A stretch of DNA of 64,000 nt from Corynebacterium incognita. GTDB taxonomy: Bacteria > Actinomycetota > Actinomycetes > Mycobacteriales > Mycobacteriaceae. The stretch covers positions 930,001 through 994,000 of the forward strand of contig NZ_CP059404.1 in the NCBI RefSeq assembly GCF_014217255.1. The letters are read 5' to 3'. Positions 1 to 9,583 of this stretch are shown one piece after another. The number at the start of each line of letters is the position of its first letter. The first letter of the stretch is position 1. The notes beneath the pieces were generated by a model, which was not told the origin of the DNA, did not search any database, and saw only the letters and a program-made list of their open reading frames with translations. A program made the translations under genes and the position numbers.

Positions 1-35
1 GACGATCCGGAATTGAGGACGAGAACGAAAGCCAT
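1..35 (-). CDS. ackA: Acetate kinase, N-terminal fragment cut by window edge
   Basis: Only the first eleven codons are inside the window; the translation MAFVLVLNSGS is the standard acetate kinase N-terminus (phosphate-binding NSGSSS region). The ATG (35-33) directly follows the pta stop codon TAA (38-36), with no spacer, so translation is probably coupled. Acetate kinase converts acetyl phosphate and ADP to acetate and ATP, completing the Pta-AckA pathway in the cytoplasm. The pta-ackA order is the usual corynebacterial and mycobacterial one. The rest of the gene lies to the left of position 1. Confidence 0.85.
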   Translation of the reverse strand, partial: MAFVLVLNSGS

Positions 36-1421
36 TTATGAAACACCGCCAGCCTGGATAGCGGTAATGGCCACAGTGTTGACGATGTCTGCAATGGTGG
101 CGCCGCGGGAGAGGTCGTTGACCGGCTTGTTCAGTCCCTGCAGGATAGGGCCCACGGCCAGGGCGCCGCCGGTGCGCTGCGCGGTCTTGTAGCCGATGTT
201 GCCTGCCTCCAGATCCGGGAAAATGAACACGGTAGCCTGGCCCGCGACCTCGGATTCCGGCATCTTCTTCGCAGCGACGCCCGCGTCCACGGCGGCGTCG
301 AACTGCAGCGGGCCGTCGACCTTGAGCTCCGGGTCCAGCTCGCGGGCCTTGGCCAGGGCGGCCACCGCGCGGTCCACGTCCGGGCCGGTTCCGGAGGTGC
401 CGGTGGAATAGGACAGCATGGCCACACGCGGGTCGATGCCGAACTGGGACGCGGTCTTGGCGGAAACGGCGGCGATTTCGCCGAGCTGCTCAGCGGTCGG
501 GTTCGGGTTCACCGCGCAGTCGCCGAAAGCCCACAGGCGCCCCGGCATGACCATGAGGAAGATGGAGGACACGACCGACGAACCCGGCGCGGTTTTGATG
601 ATCTGGAAGGAGGGCTTGATGGTGTGTGCGGTGGTGTGCGCGGCGCCAGACACCATGCCGTCGGCGATGCCCTTGTGCACCATCATGGTGCCGAAGTAGG
701 AGATGTCCTGCATGGTCTCGCGGGCCTGCTCGATGGTCACGCCCTTCTTCTTGCGCAGTTCAGCGAAGTCCGCGGCGAATTCCTCGGTGTACTTCGAGTC
801 CAGATGGTTGATGATCGTGGCCTTGGACAGATCCAAGCCGAGCTCGGCGGCGCGGGCGTTGATGGATTCCGGCTCGCCCAGGATGGTGAGCTTGACGACG
901 TCGTCTGCCAACAGCTGGTGTGCGGCCTGCAGGATGCGATCGTCATCGCCTTCCGGCAAAACGATATGGGAGCCGGCGGCCTTGGCCTGCGCCAGCAGCT
1001 GGTGCTCGAAGACCGGCGCGGACATCACGGGCGCCAGCTCGGCAGCAGCGGATTCGAGCGCCGCCTTAAACTCTGGTGCCTTGTCCACCAGCCCGGAGCC
1101 GGTGGCAGTGCCCAGCACGGTCGCCTGCAGCGCCTCAGACTCTTCGACGGCGAGAGCGACGGCATCGCCGACGGTGTCCTCCGGGGTGACGATAATGAGC
1201 CCCGCGCCGAGCGCGGCGGCAATCTCAGCGTCGCGGTGGAGATTGCCCGAACCCACAAACAGCTCCGCAGAAGCATCTGCGGAGCTGTTAAGAATGGCGG
1301 CGATGTCGGTGGAGTCCAGGCGACGAACACCCAGGTTGAGGGCGGAGGCGAGGGCCTCTACGTCGACGCCTTCGAAGCTACGATTGGCTACGGTGAGGAC
1401 GATGGACGGAGTATCGGTCAT
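36..1421 (-). CDS. pta: Phosphate acetyltransferase
   Basis: Encodes about 461 residues, the length expected for the short corynebacterial Pta. It interconverts acetyl-CoA and acetyl phosphate and works with AckA in acetate use and overflow. An N-terminal DRTGG/BioD-like part (about residues 1-130) precedes the PTA/PTB catalytic domain, recognisable by VLPEGDDDRILQAA and the C-terminal GPILQGLNKPVNDLSRGA. I chose the ATG at 1421 (MTDTPSIVL): the upstream in-frame extension to 1481 is unlike the family, while an AGGAAGG-like Shine-Dalgarno precedes this ATG. It forms an operon with ackA and is divergent from fprA across about 200 bp. Confidence 0.95.
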   Translation of the reverse strand: MTDTPSIVLTVANRSFEGVDVEALASALNLGVRRLDSTDIAAILNSSADASAELFVGSGNLHRDAEIAAALGAGLIIVTPEDTVGDAVALAVEESEALQATVLGTATGSGLVDKAPEFKAALESAAAELAPVMSAPVFEHQLLAQAKAAGSHIVLPEGDDDRILQAAHQLLADDVVKLTILGEPESINARAAELGLDLSKATIINHLDSKYTEEFAADFAELRKKKGVTIEQARETMQDISYFGTMMVHKGIADGMVSGAAHTTAHTIKPSFQIIKTAPGSSVVSSIFLMVMPGRLWAFGDCAVNPNPTAEQLGEIAAVSAKTASQFGIDPRVAMLSYSTGTSGTGPDVDRAVAALAKARELDPELKVDGPLQFDAAVDAGVAAKKMPESEVAGQATVFIFPDLEAGNIGYKTAQRTGGALAVGPILQGLNKPVNDLSRGATIADIVNTVAITAIQAGGVS

Positions 1422-1621
1422 GGCGGGTAGACCTTCCTGTTGTGGCCGATGGAAACACCTCCACTTTAGCGCGACTTTCATGCTATTCGCTGAGGGTTTT
1501 TGTCCCTGCGTAGAATGAAAATCGACACTGTCTACATTTTCCCACTATATTTACGGGCTTAATTGCCTTTTAATTTTTGACACTGCCCCCGATCTTCAAG
1601 TTGTAAAGGACTTATTCTTCT
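1422..1621. promoter_or_regulatory. Divergent pta / fprA promoter region
   Basis: A 200-bp gap between divergent genes. It holds an AT-rich stretch at about 1500-1600. A possible fprA promoter is TTGACA (about 1577) followed by TGTAAA about 19 bp on, with AAGGA near 1606 as ribosome binding site. In Corynebacterium glutamicum pta-ackA is controlled by RamA and RamB; I could not place a convincing copy of either site by eye, so this is only a region call. Confidence 0.35.
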
Positions 1622-2992
1622 ATGAATGCACCGTTGCGCGTTGCAGTTGTTGGATCCGGTCCGGCCGGTATTTATGCCTCCGATCTCCTGGTCAAGTCTG
1701 ACGTCGATGTTCAGATTGACCTGTTTGAGAAGATGCCGACCCCCTTCGGCCTCATCCGCTACGGCGTCGCACCGGATCACCCACGCATCAAGGGTATCGT
1801 GCAGTCCCTGCATAACGTGATGGAGAAGGAAGAGATCCGCTTCCTGGGCAACATCGAGATCGGCCGCGACATCACCGTGGAAGAGATGAAGGAGTACTAC
1901 GACGCCATTATCTTCGCCACCGGCTCCACCGCGGATAAGGTACTGGACCTGCCGGGGTCGGATCTGTACGGCAACTTCGGCGCCGCAGAGTTCGTGGGCT
2001 TTTACGACGGCAACCCGAACTTCAAGCGCGACTGGGACCTGTCCGCGGAGAAGGTCGCGGTCATCGGCGTGGGCAACGTGTCCTTGGACGTCTCCCGCAT
2101 CCTGGCCAAGACCGCGGACGAGCTGCTGGTCACCGAGATCCCGGACAACGTGTACCAGACCCTCAAGGGCAACCGCGCGAAGGAGATTCACGTCTTCGGC
2201 CGCCGCGGCCCGGCGCAGGCGAAGTACACTCCGAAGGAGCTCAAGGAGCTGGACGAGTCCCCGACCATTGAGGTCATCGTCAACCCGGAGGACATCGACT
2301 ATGACGCCGCCAGCGAGCAGGCGCGTCGCGATGCCAAGGCCACCGACTTGGTGTGCCAGACCCTGGAGGGTTACGCCATGCGCGAGCCGCAGGATGCCCC
2401 GCACAAGCTCTACATCCATTTCTTCGAGTCCCCCACCGAGATCCTCGGCGAGGACGGCAAGGTCACCGGCATCCGCACCGAGCGCACCGAGCTGGACGGC
2501 AACGGCGGCGTGACGGGTACCGGCAAGTTCACCGACTGGGACGTGCAGGCGGTCTACCGCGCGGTGGGCTACCACCCGCAGTCCGTGGACGGCGTGCCTT
2601 ACGACGACCGCGCGGCGGTCATCCCCAACGACGGCGGCCGTGTGCTCGACTCCGACGCCACCGGCGAGGGCGAACCCATCCAGGGCCTGTACGCCACCGG
2701 CTGGATCAAGCGCGGCCCGGTGGGGCTTATCGGCAACACCAAGTCCGATGCCAAGGACACCACCGGCATGCTGCTGGAGGACTTCAAGGCGGGCAAGCTC
2801 GCCGAGGCCACCAAGCGCGATCCGCAGGACATCCTGGATCTGCTGGCCTCCCGCGACATCAAGGTGACCACCTGGGAAGGCTGGCACCGTCTGGATGCCG
2901 CGGAGCGCGCCGCGGGCGAACCGCACGAGCGCGAGCGCGTCAAGATCGTGGAGTGGGACGACATGGTCCGTCACGCCGGCCCACAGGACTAA
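1622..2992 (+). CDS. fprA: Ferredoxin/adrenodoxin-type NADP reductase FprA
   Basis: A 456-residue protein of the adrenodoxin reductase/FprA family, which moves electrons between NADPH and ferredoxin through FAD. The N-terminal FAD-binding motif is VVGSGPAGIYAS (residues about 8-19), followed by the family block FGLIRYGVAPDHP; the NADP Rossmann motif is VIGVGNVSLDVSRIL (about 148-162). The C-terminal ATGWIKRGPVGLIG is also characteristic. Length matches the mycobacterial and corynebacterial proteins. The position next to pta-ackA is the same as in C. glutamicum. Confidence 0.92.
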   Translation: MNAPLRVAVVGSGPAGIYASDLLVKSDVDVQIDLFEKMPTPFGLIRYGVAPDHPRIKGIVQSLHNVMEKEEIRFLGNIEIGRDITVEEMKEYYDAIIFATGSTADKVLDLPGSDLYGNFGAAEFVGFYDGNPNFKRDWDLSAEKVAVIGVGNVSLDVSRILAKTADELLVTEIPDNVYQTLKGNRAKEIHVFGRRGPAQAKYTPKELKELDESPTIEVIVNPEDIDYDAASEQARRDAKATDLVCQTLEGYAMREPQDAPHKLYIHFFESPTEILGEDGKVTGIRTERTELDGNGGVTGTGKFTDWDVQAVYRAVGYHPQSVDGVPYDDRAAVIPNDGGRVLDSDATGEGEPIQGLYATGWIKRGPVGLIGNTKSDAKDTTGMLLEDFKAGKLAEATKRDPQDILDLLASRDIKVTTWEGWHRLDAAERAAGEPHERERVKIVEWDDMVRHAGPQD

Positions 2993-3020
2993 CCCGCCGC
3001 CTCGTGATTACAGTGGTGGC

Positions 3021-3566
3021 ATGACCTATCGCATTCAGGAAGCCACCCTGGCGGACCTTTCTCCACTCGACGTCCACGCGCTGTACAAGCTGCGCGTGGA
3101 CGTCTTCGTGCATGAGCAGCAAGTCCCCTACGCCGAAATCGATGACGTCGACGCCGCCTCGTCCACCACCCAGTTCCTGTTGTGGGAGGACTCCCCCGCG
3201 GCCGACAACGCCGACGGCAAAGCCGCCACCCGCCTGGCGGGCACGCTGCGCCTATTCCCCTCCTCGCTGGCGCTGCCGCCGGTGGTCTCCGGCACGACCA
3301 CGGTGAGTGCCTCGGAGGTCGTCTCGCAGCTCGGCCGCTACTGCTTCGCGCCCGATTACCGCGGCACCGGGGCGGCGGCCTACCTCCTCGAGCACGCCAT
3401 TGAACGCTGCCGCGAGCAGCACCCGGACCGCGCCCTCTATCTCACCGCGCAGGCCCCGCTCGTGCCCTATTACAAGAAGTTCGGCTTCATTCCCAGCGGC
3501 GCGATGTTCGAGGAAGAGAACCAGCCCCACCAGCCCATGTTCCTGCGCCCACAACGTGCGAAGTAG
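3021..3566 (+). CDS. GNAT family acetyltransferase, ElaA-like
   Basis: A 181-residue GNAT-fold protein. The N-terminal LYKLRVDVFVHEQQ and the acetyl-CoA loop RYCFAPDYRGTGAAAYL fit the ElaA branch of the family; YYKKFGFIPSG near the C-terminus is the usual GNAT ending. The substrate of this branch is not established, so no reaction is assigned. I chose the ATG at 3021 because the homologous part starts there. It begins 29 bp after fprA and ends 14 bp before the next gene, so the three may form one transcript. Confidence 0.8.
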   Translation: MTYRIQEATLADLSPLDVHALYKLRVDVFVHEQQVPYAEIDDVDAASSTTQFLLWEDSPAADNADGKAATRLAGTLRLFPSSLALPPVVSGTTTVSASEVVSQLGRYCFAPDYRGTGAAAYLLEHAIERCREQHPDRALYLTAQAPLVPYYKKFGFIPSGAMFEEENQPHQPMFLRPQRAK

Positions 3567-3580
3567 CGAAAGAAATGACC

Positions 3581-4324
3581 ATGAACGACACCATCTCCAC
3601 CCAACTCAACCACCGCACCATCCGGGAATTTACCGACGAGGCGGTACCGCACGAGGTCCTGGAGCAGCTTTTCGACGTCGTGATGCGCACCCCCTCCTCA
3701 CTCGGCATGCAGGGCGCGTCCATCATCCACGTCACCGATCGGGAGCTGCAGCGCCGCTTCGCCGAGGTGGGAAATCAGGAATACGTGGGCCGCGCGCCCG
3801 TCTACCTGCTCTACATCGTGGACCTACATCGCGCGGCCAAGGTTCTGGAGGAGGCGGGCCGCCCCACAGAACCGGCCGGCTACCCCCGCAACTTCATCGC
3901 CGGGTTTACGGATGCCTGCCTCATGGCGCAGAACATCTGCGTGGCCGCGGAGTCTCTGGGGCTCGGCGTGAACTACCTGGGCAATGTGCATAACGATGCC
4001 CAGGCTTTCATCGACGCCTTGAACCTTCCATCGTTGACGTTCCCCGTCGTCGGTATGACCCTGGGATACCCGAACCAGGAACCCCAGCTCAAACCCCGGA
4101 TGCCGCGGGAGCTGCGCGTGTTTGAAAACGGCTACGCCGAGCCGGAGAACTGGACGGCAGCCTTGGCGAACTACGACGCCGAGATGACCACGTACTACGA
4201 CCTGCGCGACGCCAACCGCCGCGTGGACAGCTTTACGAGGCAAATCCTAGGCAAGTTCGCCGGGGAACAAGACCGCCGCGATCAGACCATTAGCCTTGCC
4301 CGCGCGCAGGGGTTTGATCTGTAG
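3581..4324 (+). CDS. NADPH-dependent nitroreductase family (NfsA-type) oxidoreductase
   Basis: About 247 residues of the FMN-dependent nitroreductase superfamily. Evidence is the N-terminal LNHRTIREFTDE, the FMN-contacting APVYLLYIVD strand, the region LGVNYLGNVHND, and GMTLGYPNQEPQLKPRMP near two thirds, all typical of the NfsA/FRP group that reduces nitroaromatics, quinones or flavins with NADPH. The physiological substrate is unknown. Two ATGs compete (3575 and 3581); GAAAG at 3568-3572 is spaced correctly for 3581, so I use that. The 3' end overlaps the convergent purT by 35 bp. Confidence 0.82.
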   Translation: MNDTISTQLNHRTIREFTDEAVPHEVLEQLFDVVMRTPSSLGMQGASIIHVTDRELQRRFAEVGNQEYVGRAPVYLLYIVDLHRAAKVLEEAGRPTEPAGYPRNFIAGFTDACLMAQNICVAAESLGLGVNYLGNVHNDAQAFIDALNLPSLTFPVVGMTLGYPNQEPQLKPRMPRELRVFENGYAEPENWTAALANYDAEMTTYYDLRDANRRVDSFTRQILGKFAGEQDRRDQTISLARAQGFDL

Positions 4325-5567
4325 CTCGATCCGCAGACTGCGTGTCGACGACCGCGATGCTCGAGGCGGCCAGCGCCGCGCGGTCCCGGGCTTCCTCGAC
4401 GTTCTCCGCCGTGGCCACCACGAGGCCCATGCGACGACCGGCGTAGGCGCCGGGCTTGCCGAATAGGCGGACATCCGTCTCCGCGTAGCGCATCGCCTCG
4501 GCGACGCCGGTGTAGCCCACCTGCTCAATCTCCTCGTCCGCATGCAGCACCACGGCCGCGCCCGGGGAGGTCAGAGTGACGTCGATGGGGTAGCCCAAGA
4601 TAGCGCGCGCGTGCAGATCGAACTCGGAGAAGCGCTGTGTATGGTGGGTCAACATGCCGGCATCCGACGGGCGCGGGGACACTGACGAGAAGTACACATC
4701 CTCCCCCGCCACGAAGAGCTCGACACCGTAGACTCCGCGGCCGCCCAGCTCGTTGGTGATGCGCGCGGCGACCGAGCGCGCGTTATCCAGAGCACGCTCA
4801 TTCATGGCCAACGGCTGCCAGCTCTCCACGAGGTCGCCGTTGTCGTGGCGGTGGCCGATGGGCTCGGAGAACCACGTCGCCAACTCCCCGGTGGCCGGGT
4901 CGATGGAGCGCACCACCAGCATGGTGACCTCGAAGTCGAAGTCCACGAAGCGTTCCGCCGTCACCCGCTCCGCGTCGGAGCCGATGCGGCGTACTCGGTT
5001 CCATGCCAGTTCGATGTCAGACTCGTCGCGCACGATCATGTGCCCCTTGCCGGAGGTGGACTGATCAGGCTTAATCACGCACGGGTAGCCCAGCTCAGCA
5101 ACCGCCTCGCGCAGCTCGTCGACGGAATGGGCAAACTTGTACGCGGTCGTCGGCAAGCCCAACTTGTCCGACGCTACGGCGCGGGTGGACTCGCGATCCT
5201 TCGTGGTCTCGCACGCGTGCGCGGTGGGCACAACCACGGCGGACGTCTGTTCCTCTAGGGTCCGCAATGCCCCCACCGCGACTGTCTCCACTTCGGGTAC
5301 GACGAAGTGTGGCCGAATCTCTTCCGCCAGCTTGAGTACCGCCGCGTCATCATTGATGTCCGCGATGTAGGCGCGGTGCGCGATCTGCAACGCCGGGGCA
5401 CCCTCGTAGCGGTCCACCGCGTGCACCTCAAGGCCGAGATTCTGGAACGCCACGGCGAGGTCGCGGCCCAACTCGCCCGCTCCCAGTAACAACACCTTAG
5501 TTGCGTTCGGGGTCAGCGGGGTGCCGATGGTGGGCACTGTGGACTTCACGGTGGAGATGTCAGTCAA
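4290..5567 (-). CDS. purT: Formate-dependent phosphoribosylglycinamide formyltransferase
   Basis: A 425-residue ATP-grasp enzyme of purine synthesis that makes formyl-GAR from GAR, formate and ATP. Clear PurT signatures are VLLLGAGELGRDLAVAFQ at about residues 25-42, YPCVIKPDQSTSGKGHM (ATP-grasp loop), FDFEVTMLVV, GVYGVELFV and SSVSPRPSDAGM. The start codon appears to be TTG at 5567, preceded by a GAGAGAGAG purine run; GTG codons 7 and 11 triplets later are alternatives. It lies 30 bp downstream of purA, so purA-purT is probably an operon. Confidence 0.95.
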   Translation of the reverse strand: MTDISTVKSTVPTIGTPLTPNATKVLLLGAGELGRDLAVAFQNLGLEVHAVDRYEGAPALQIAHRAYIADINDDAAVLKLAEEIRPHFVVPEVETVAVGALRTLEEQTSAVVVPTAHACETTKDRESTRAVASDKLGLPTTAYKFAHSVDELREAVAELGYPCVIKPDQSTSGKGHMIVRDESDIELAWNRVRRIGSDAERVTAERFVDFDFEVTMLVVRSIDPATGELATWFSEPIGHRHDNGDLVESWQPLAMNERALDNARSVAARITNELGGRGVYGVELFVAGEDVYFSSVSPRPSDAGMLTHHTQRFSEFDLHARAILGYPIDVTLTSPGAAVVLHADEEIEQVGYTGVAEAMRYAETDVRLFGKPGAYAGRRMGLVVATAENVEEARDRAALAASSIAVVDTQSADRATDQTPARGQG

Positions 5568-5597
5568 AGCGTTACTCTCTCTCGTTGCTGGAGGCGG

Positions 5598-6887
5598 TTA
5601 GCCCGCCAGGACGTCGTGTCGCACGATAGTCTGGTCGCGGCCCGGGCCCACACCGATGTACGACATGCGGCAACCGGACAGTTCCTCCAAGCGCAGCACG
5701 TAGTCCTGGGCCTTCTGCGGGAGTTCCTCAAAGGTGCGGCAGCCGGAGATGTCTTCTTCCCACGCGGGCATGGTCTCGAAGATGGGCTCGGCGTGGTGGA
5801 AATCGGACTGGGTCATCGGCATCTCATCACATCGCTTGCCGTCCACGTCGTAGGCCACACAGATGGGGATCTCCCCAATGCCGGTGAGCACGTCGAGCTT
5901 GGTGAGGAAGTAATCGGTGAAACCGTTGACGCGGGTGGCGTACCGCGCGATAACGGAGTCGTACCAGCCGCAGCGGCGTTTGCGCCCGGTGTTCACGCCG
6001 ATCTCGCCGCCGGTGGTCTGCAGGTACTCACCCCATTTGTCAAAGAGCTCCGTGGGGAACGGGCCCGCGCCCACGCGGGTGGTGTAGGCCTTGATGATGC
6101 CCAACGAGACGTCGATACGCGTCGGCCCAATGCCGGAGCCCACGCAGGCGCCGCCCGCGGTCGGGTTAGACGACGTCACGAAGGGGTAGGTGCCGTGGTC
6201 GACGTCGAGCATGGTGGCCTGGCCGCCCTCCATGAGGACGCGCTTGCCCTCATCGAGTGCCTTGTTGAGCTCGTACTCCGCATTAATCACCATGGGCTCC
6301 AGGCGATCCCGATAGGACAGGAAGTAGTCCACCATCTCGTCAGCGACGATGGCTTTGCGGTTGTACATCTTGACCAGCATCTGGTTCTTCACGTCCAGCG
6401 CGGACTCGATCTTCTGGCGCAGGATGGACTCATCGAAGATGTCTTGCACACGCAGGCCCACGCGCGCCACCTTGTCCGCGTAGGTCGGGCCGATGCCGCG
6501 ACCGGTAGTGCCGATGGCGCGCTTGCCCAGGAAACGCTCCTGCACGCGGTCCAGGGTCTGGTGGTACGGCGCCACCAGGTGCGCGTTGGCGGAAATTTTC
6601 AGGCGTGAGGCGTCCGCGCCGCGGGCGACGAGGCCGTCGACTTCCTCGAAGAGAGCCTCGAGGTTGATCACTGCACCGTTGCCCAGGATGGGCGTGGCGG
6701 TCTCCGAGAGCACGCCGGCGGGCAGCAACTTGAGCTCGTACTTCTCGCCGCCGACGACGACGGTATGGCCGGCGTTGTTGCCGCCGTTAGGCTTCACCAC
6801 GTAGTCCACCTGGCCGCCCAGGATGTCTGTTGCTTTGCCTTTGCCTTCATCGCCCCACTGGGCGCCAACGATCACGATTGCGGTCAC
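5598..6887 (-). CDS. purA: Adenylosuccinate synthetase
   Basis: A 429-residue GTP-dependent enzyme joining IMP and aspartate to adenylosuccinate in AMP synthesis. The N-terminal [12 protein letters not shown]-loop (residues about 8-18), [10 protein letters not shown], the switch region [17 protein letters not shown] and the C-terminal [18 protein letters not shown] are all intact and the length is normal. The start is GTG (6887-6885). It heads a purA-purT transcript and is divergent from a conserved hypothetical gene. Confidence 0.97.
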   Translation of the reverse strand: MTAIVIVGAQWGDEGKGKATDILGGQVDYVVKPNGGNNAGHTVVVGGEKYELKLLPAGVLSETATPILGNGAVINLEALFEEVDGLVARGADASRLKISANAHLVAPYHQTLDRVQERFLGKRAIGTTGRGIGPTYADKVARVGLRVQDIFDESILRQKIESALDVKNQMLVKMYNRKAIVADEMVDYFLSYRDRLEPMVINAEYELNKALDEGKRVLMEGGQATMLDVDHGTYPFVTSSNPTAGGACVGSGIGPTRIDVSLGIIKAYTTRVGAGPFPTELFDKWGEYLQTTGGEIGVNTGRKRRCGWYDSVIARYATRVNGFTDYFLTKLDVLTGIGEIPICVAYDVDGKRCDEMPMTQSDFHHAEPIFETMPAWEEDISGCRTFEELPQKAQDYVLRLEELSGCRMSYIGVGPGRDQTIVRHDVLAG

Positions 6888-7355
6888 GGTTGCAGTTCTC
6901 TTCCTGGCCCCTTAAACATCCGGGCCTGCCACTGGGCATGTTTACGCACCCATACTACTACCCCGACTGCCCCGATCCTCCCGCGCACGCCCTGCCCCGT
7001 CTGCGCGGCATGGTTCGCGCGAGTTCGGCCGGTGGAAATCGACACGTTCGCCCCTTGCATCCAAACACCAGGAGCAACAAGAGTTAATCTAGGTGCGGAA
7101 ACCCCCACTGACTAGGAAAAACGGAATGAATGGCATAGAAAACTAAGTTTATGTTCACCTATTGCGAAATTTAGTTGACGTGCACTACATTAAAACGTGA
7201 AACAACCTGTCAAGAGGTTAATTTTTCAGAAAACTGCAGTTCATGCAATCTATAAGAAATTCTTTGTTCCGATTAGTTTTCCTCAGAGAACGCTGCGATA
7301 ATCAATATCTGGCCCCTGTACCCAGCAGCTTATTAAGCCGAAAGACAGCGACACG
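6888..7355. other. Intergenic region between purA and the divergent hypothetical gene
   Basis: About 470 bp. The first 200 bp is GC-rich; 7080-7330 is clearly more AT-rich than its surroundings. Both flanking genes diverge, so two promoters must lie here, but I found no -35/-10 pair I would defend and no PurR-type or riboswitch structure. No convincing open reading frame is present. Confidence 0.4.
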
Positions 7356-8222
7356 ATGCACATCTTGGTCCTCCTGTGCGGCGACGATGCCGTAACGGCA
7401 CTCGATGCCGGCACTCGTCAACGCTTGGACACTTCCGACTTCAACGTCGCCTACCACGAACTCCCCGCGCTCCCGAAGCGAAAGGACCTCGCGGTGCTTG
7501 ACGATGCCGCGAAGTACATCCTCCCGGTGGACACCACCCCATCTCTCGACGAGATCGCTGCCCGGCCCGACGTGGAGCACATGGGTTCGCCCGCCCCCGC
7601 CCCGCAAAAGCCGCAGGAGCCCTTGCGATTTATCGTCGTCGGCGACGACGCTGCCCTCTCCGCCGTGATGACGCGCATGATGCGTGGCGATTACCTGTGG
7701 GCCGAACTCGCTTACCTTCCGACCGAACCGCGTTCCCACGCGGCCCGCAGCTGGGGCATCCCGGAAGAACCCGACGCTGCGTGGGATCTAGCCATTCGGG
7801 GAGCCGCACAACCCACCCCTACCCTGCGCACGGATGCGGGCATTGCTGTCGCCGGTTCCGCCACCATCGAGGACGCCGAGGAGCGCCACTTCTACGGCGA
7901 GATCATCGTCGACGACGCCGTCCTCAGCCGTGGTGACTGCACCTTTGGCGCCCGCCTCGCCCCCATGCTAGACGCCCCCGGCGTCGCCGCGGTCACCCTC
8001 GAGGAATACCGCCCAACCCTGCTGAAGCAGATCCTGCGCCCCTTCTTAAAGAGCAAGCCAAAGCACCGACCCAACCCGGACACGCTGCTCACCGGCCGCG
8101 CAGTCCAGGCCGGCGGCGACAGCATCCTCGTCAACGTCGACGGTGTTCCCGCCAAGCGCCCCGTCAACCGCGTGACGTTCTACCGCCACCTGCGCGACCT
8201 ACAGGCCGTGCGCCCCGCCTAA
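7356..8222 (+). CDS. Conserved hypothetical protein divergent from purA
   Basis: A 288-residue, cytosolic-looking protein without signal peptide or membrane segment. I do not recognise the family with confidence. The N-terminal half (about 1-110) opens with a hydrophobic strand MHILVLLCG and a Pro/Ala linker near residue 85; the C-terminal half (about 160-270) has a beta-rich stretch FYGEIIVDDAVLSRGDCTFG followed by GGDSILVNVDGVPAKRPV, loosely like the C-terminal domain of diacylglycerol-kinase-type proteins; this is a guess. A conserved gene divergent from purA is also found in mycobacteria. GAAAGACAG precedes the ATG at a somewhat long spacing. Confidence 0.7.
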   Translation: MHILVLLCGDDAVTALDAGTRQRLDTSDFNVAYHELPALPKRKDLAVLDDAAKYILPVDTTPSLDEIAARPDVEHMGSPAPAPQKPQEPLRFIVVGDDAALSAVMTRMMRGDYLWAELAYLPTEPRSHAARSWGIPEEPDAAWDLAIRGAAQPTPTLRTDAGIAVAGSATIEDAEERHFYGEIIVDDAVLSRGDCTFGARLAPMLDAPGVAAVTLEEYRPTLLKQILRPFLKSKPKHRPNPDTLLTGRAVQAGGDSILVNVDGVPAKRPVNRVTFYRHLRDLQAVRPA

Positions 8223-8242
8223 CGCGAGCGCCTCACACACGA

Positions 8243-9418
8243 CTAAGCCTCTTCTTCCCACACTTCCGGCGGATAGGCCGGCGTGGTGGATGTCGGCCGC
8301 AGCGTGGCCACCGCAGATTCGCGGGACATGCCGCACACCATTAACAAGTCAACAATGATGGACCGCGACTGCGCCAAGATGGAATATGCCGACAAAATCT
8401 CGTGGCCCTCGACCACGTCCGTACCGGCCCGCGCTCCCAGCTCCCGCAGCGCGTGTACAAGCTCCGGAATTTCTTCCGCCTCGTTGAGCTTGGTTTTCAC
8501 TTCGTAGACATCTGCCAATCGGTGCGCGATGTCCGACAGCTCCTCGATGATCGCAATCTGTTCCTCGGACACCGAATCCCCGTCCTCAACAAGGACTAGG
8601 GCTCTGCGCGCCATGACGCGTACGTTGCGGGTGCAATTGTCCACCGGCAATAGGATGCGCTCCAAGGAGCGCACGTTGCGTTGCGACGTCCACATCAACG
8701 GCGAGATCTCTGCGGCCTCCCGCCCGGACTTGGTGGCGGCCAACATCGCGTTGATGTCCGACTGCGTTCCGGACACCGCCTTGCGGGCATCGGCGATGCC
8801 CGCTGCGTCGCCCTTCCGCATGCCCTCGGCGACGTCCTGAAGAACAGACGACGCAACACCTAAGACCTTGTGCACTTCGCGGCGCGCCTCCTTCAGTGGC
8901 GACGAGGGAATGAGCGCGATCGCGAGTAACGCCACGGTGGAACCGATAAGCGCATCAATCATGCGGTCCGGGCCGCCGACCTCGGCGCCCGGCGGCAGGA
9001 TGGTGGCGATGAGCACTGCGCCGATCACCACCTGGTTGGCCACTAACACCGACGGCGTGAGCAGCGAGCTAATAATCAACCCCAGCCCAATGAGCACCGG
9101 TATCTGCCACGATCCGCTGCCGAGCAGCATCACCAGCGACTCGCCGAAGCCGACTCCCAGCACTCCACCGATGGCCATCTCCATGGCGCGCCGCATGCGG
9201 TCACCGCCGGACATGCCCAATACGATGACCACAGACATGGGCGCAAAGAACGGCTGGTGGTGCCCAACCACCTCGCGGGCGAACCAGTACGCGAAGCCAG
9301 CGCCCACCGTTGCCTGTGCAATGTAGACAAACCGGCTACTCAATCTTTCCCACCGCGCATGCAACGAGCGATCAATCCCCACCAACCGCTGCCGCGTCGT
9401 GAGCTTTTCCTTTGCCAT
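8243..9418 (-). CDS. FUSC / aromatic acid exporter family membrane protein
   Basis: About 391 residues starting at ATG 9418 (MAKEKLTTRQR); the longer reading frame to 9475 adds a Cys/Gly-rich stretch that is probably untranslated. Residues about 30-180 contain six hydrophobic segments (for example FVYIAQATVGAGFAYWFA and ALIGSTVALLAIALIPS), then a long soluble helical domain to the C-terminus. This is the half-size FUSC/aromatic acid exporter arrangement, thought to export organic acids; the substrate is unknown. It is convergent with the hypothetical gene at 7356-8222 (20-bp gap). Confidence 0.78.
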   Translation of the reverse strand: MAKEKLTTRQRLVGIDRSLHARWERLSSRFVYIAQATVGAGFAYWFAREVVGHHQPFFAPMSVVIVLGMSGGDRMRRAMEMAIGGVLGVGFGESLVMLLGSGSWQIPVLIGLGLIISSLLTPSVLVANQVVIGAVLIATILPPGAEVGGPDRMIDALIGSTVALLAIALIPSSPLKEARREVHKVLGVASSVLQDVAEGMRKGDAAGIADARKAVSGTQSDINAMLAATKSGREAAEISPLMWTSQRNVRSLERILLPVDNCTRNVRVMARRALVLVEDGDSVSEEQIAIIEELSDIAHRLADVYEVKTKLNEAEEIPELVHALRELGARAGTDVVEGHEILSAYSILAQSRSIIVDLLMVCGMSRESAVATLRPTSTTPAYPPEVWEEEA

Positions 9419-9473
9419 GCCCCCAACAATAGTCCCAACCCGGACATGGCCACCGCCACAGCCACAACACAAC

Positions 9474-9497
9474 AAAAGAGGGGCCTGCCTCCCCTCT
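9474..9497 (-). terminator. Rho-independent terminator (minus strand)
   Basis: A 7-bp stem AGAGGGG / CCCCTCT around a 7-nt loop, followed on the minus strand by TTTTG. It lies between the decayed surface-protein gene and the FUSC gene, so it probably terminated the former. Confidence 0.6.
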
Positions 9498-9583
9498 CAG
9501 GGAAAGCAGCCCCCCTTTCACTGTCTGGTCATTGCGTACCTACCAGCTGCAACCTGCAGACATCACACACCAACCATCAGCAA

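Noticed and set aside
1559..2974. 471-codon open frame antisense to fprA
   Set aside because: Shadow frame, His/Val/Gly-rich, no domain.
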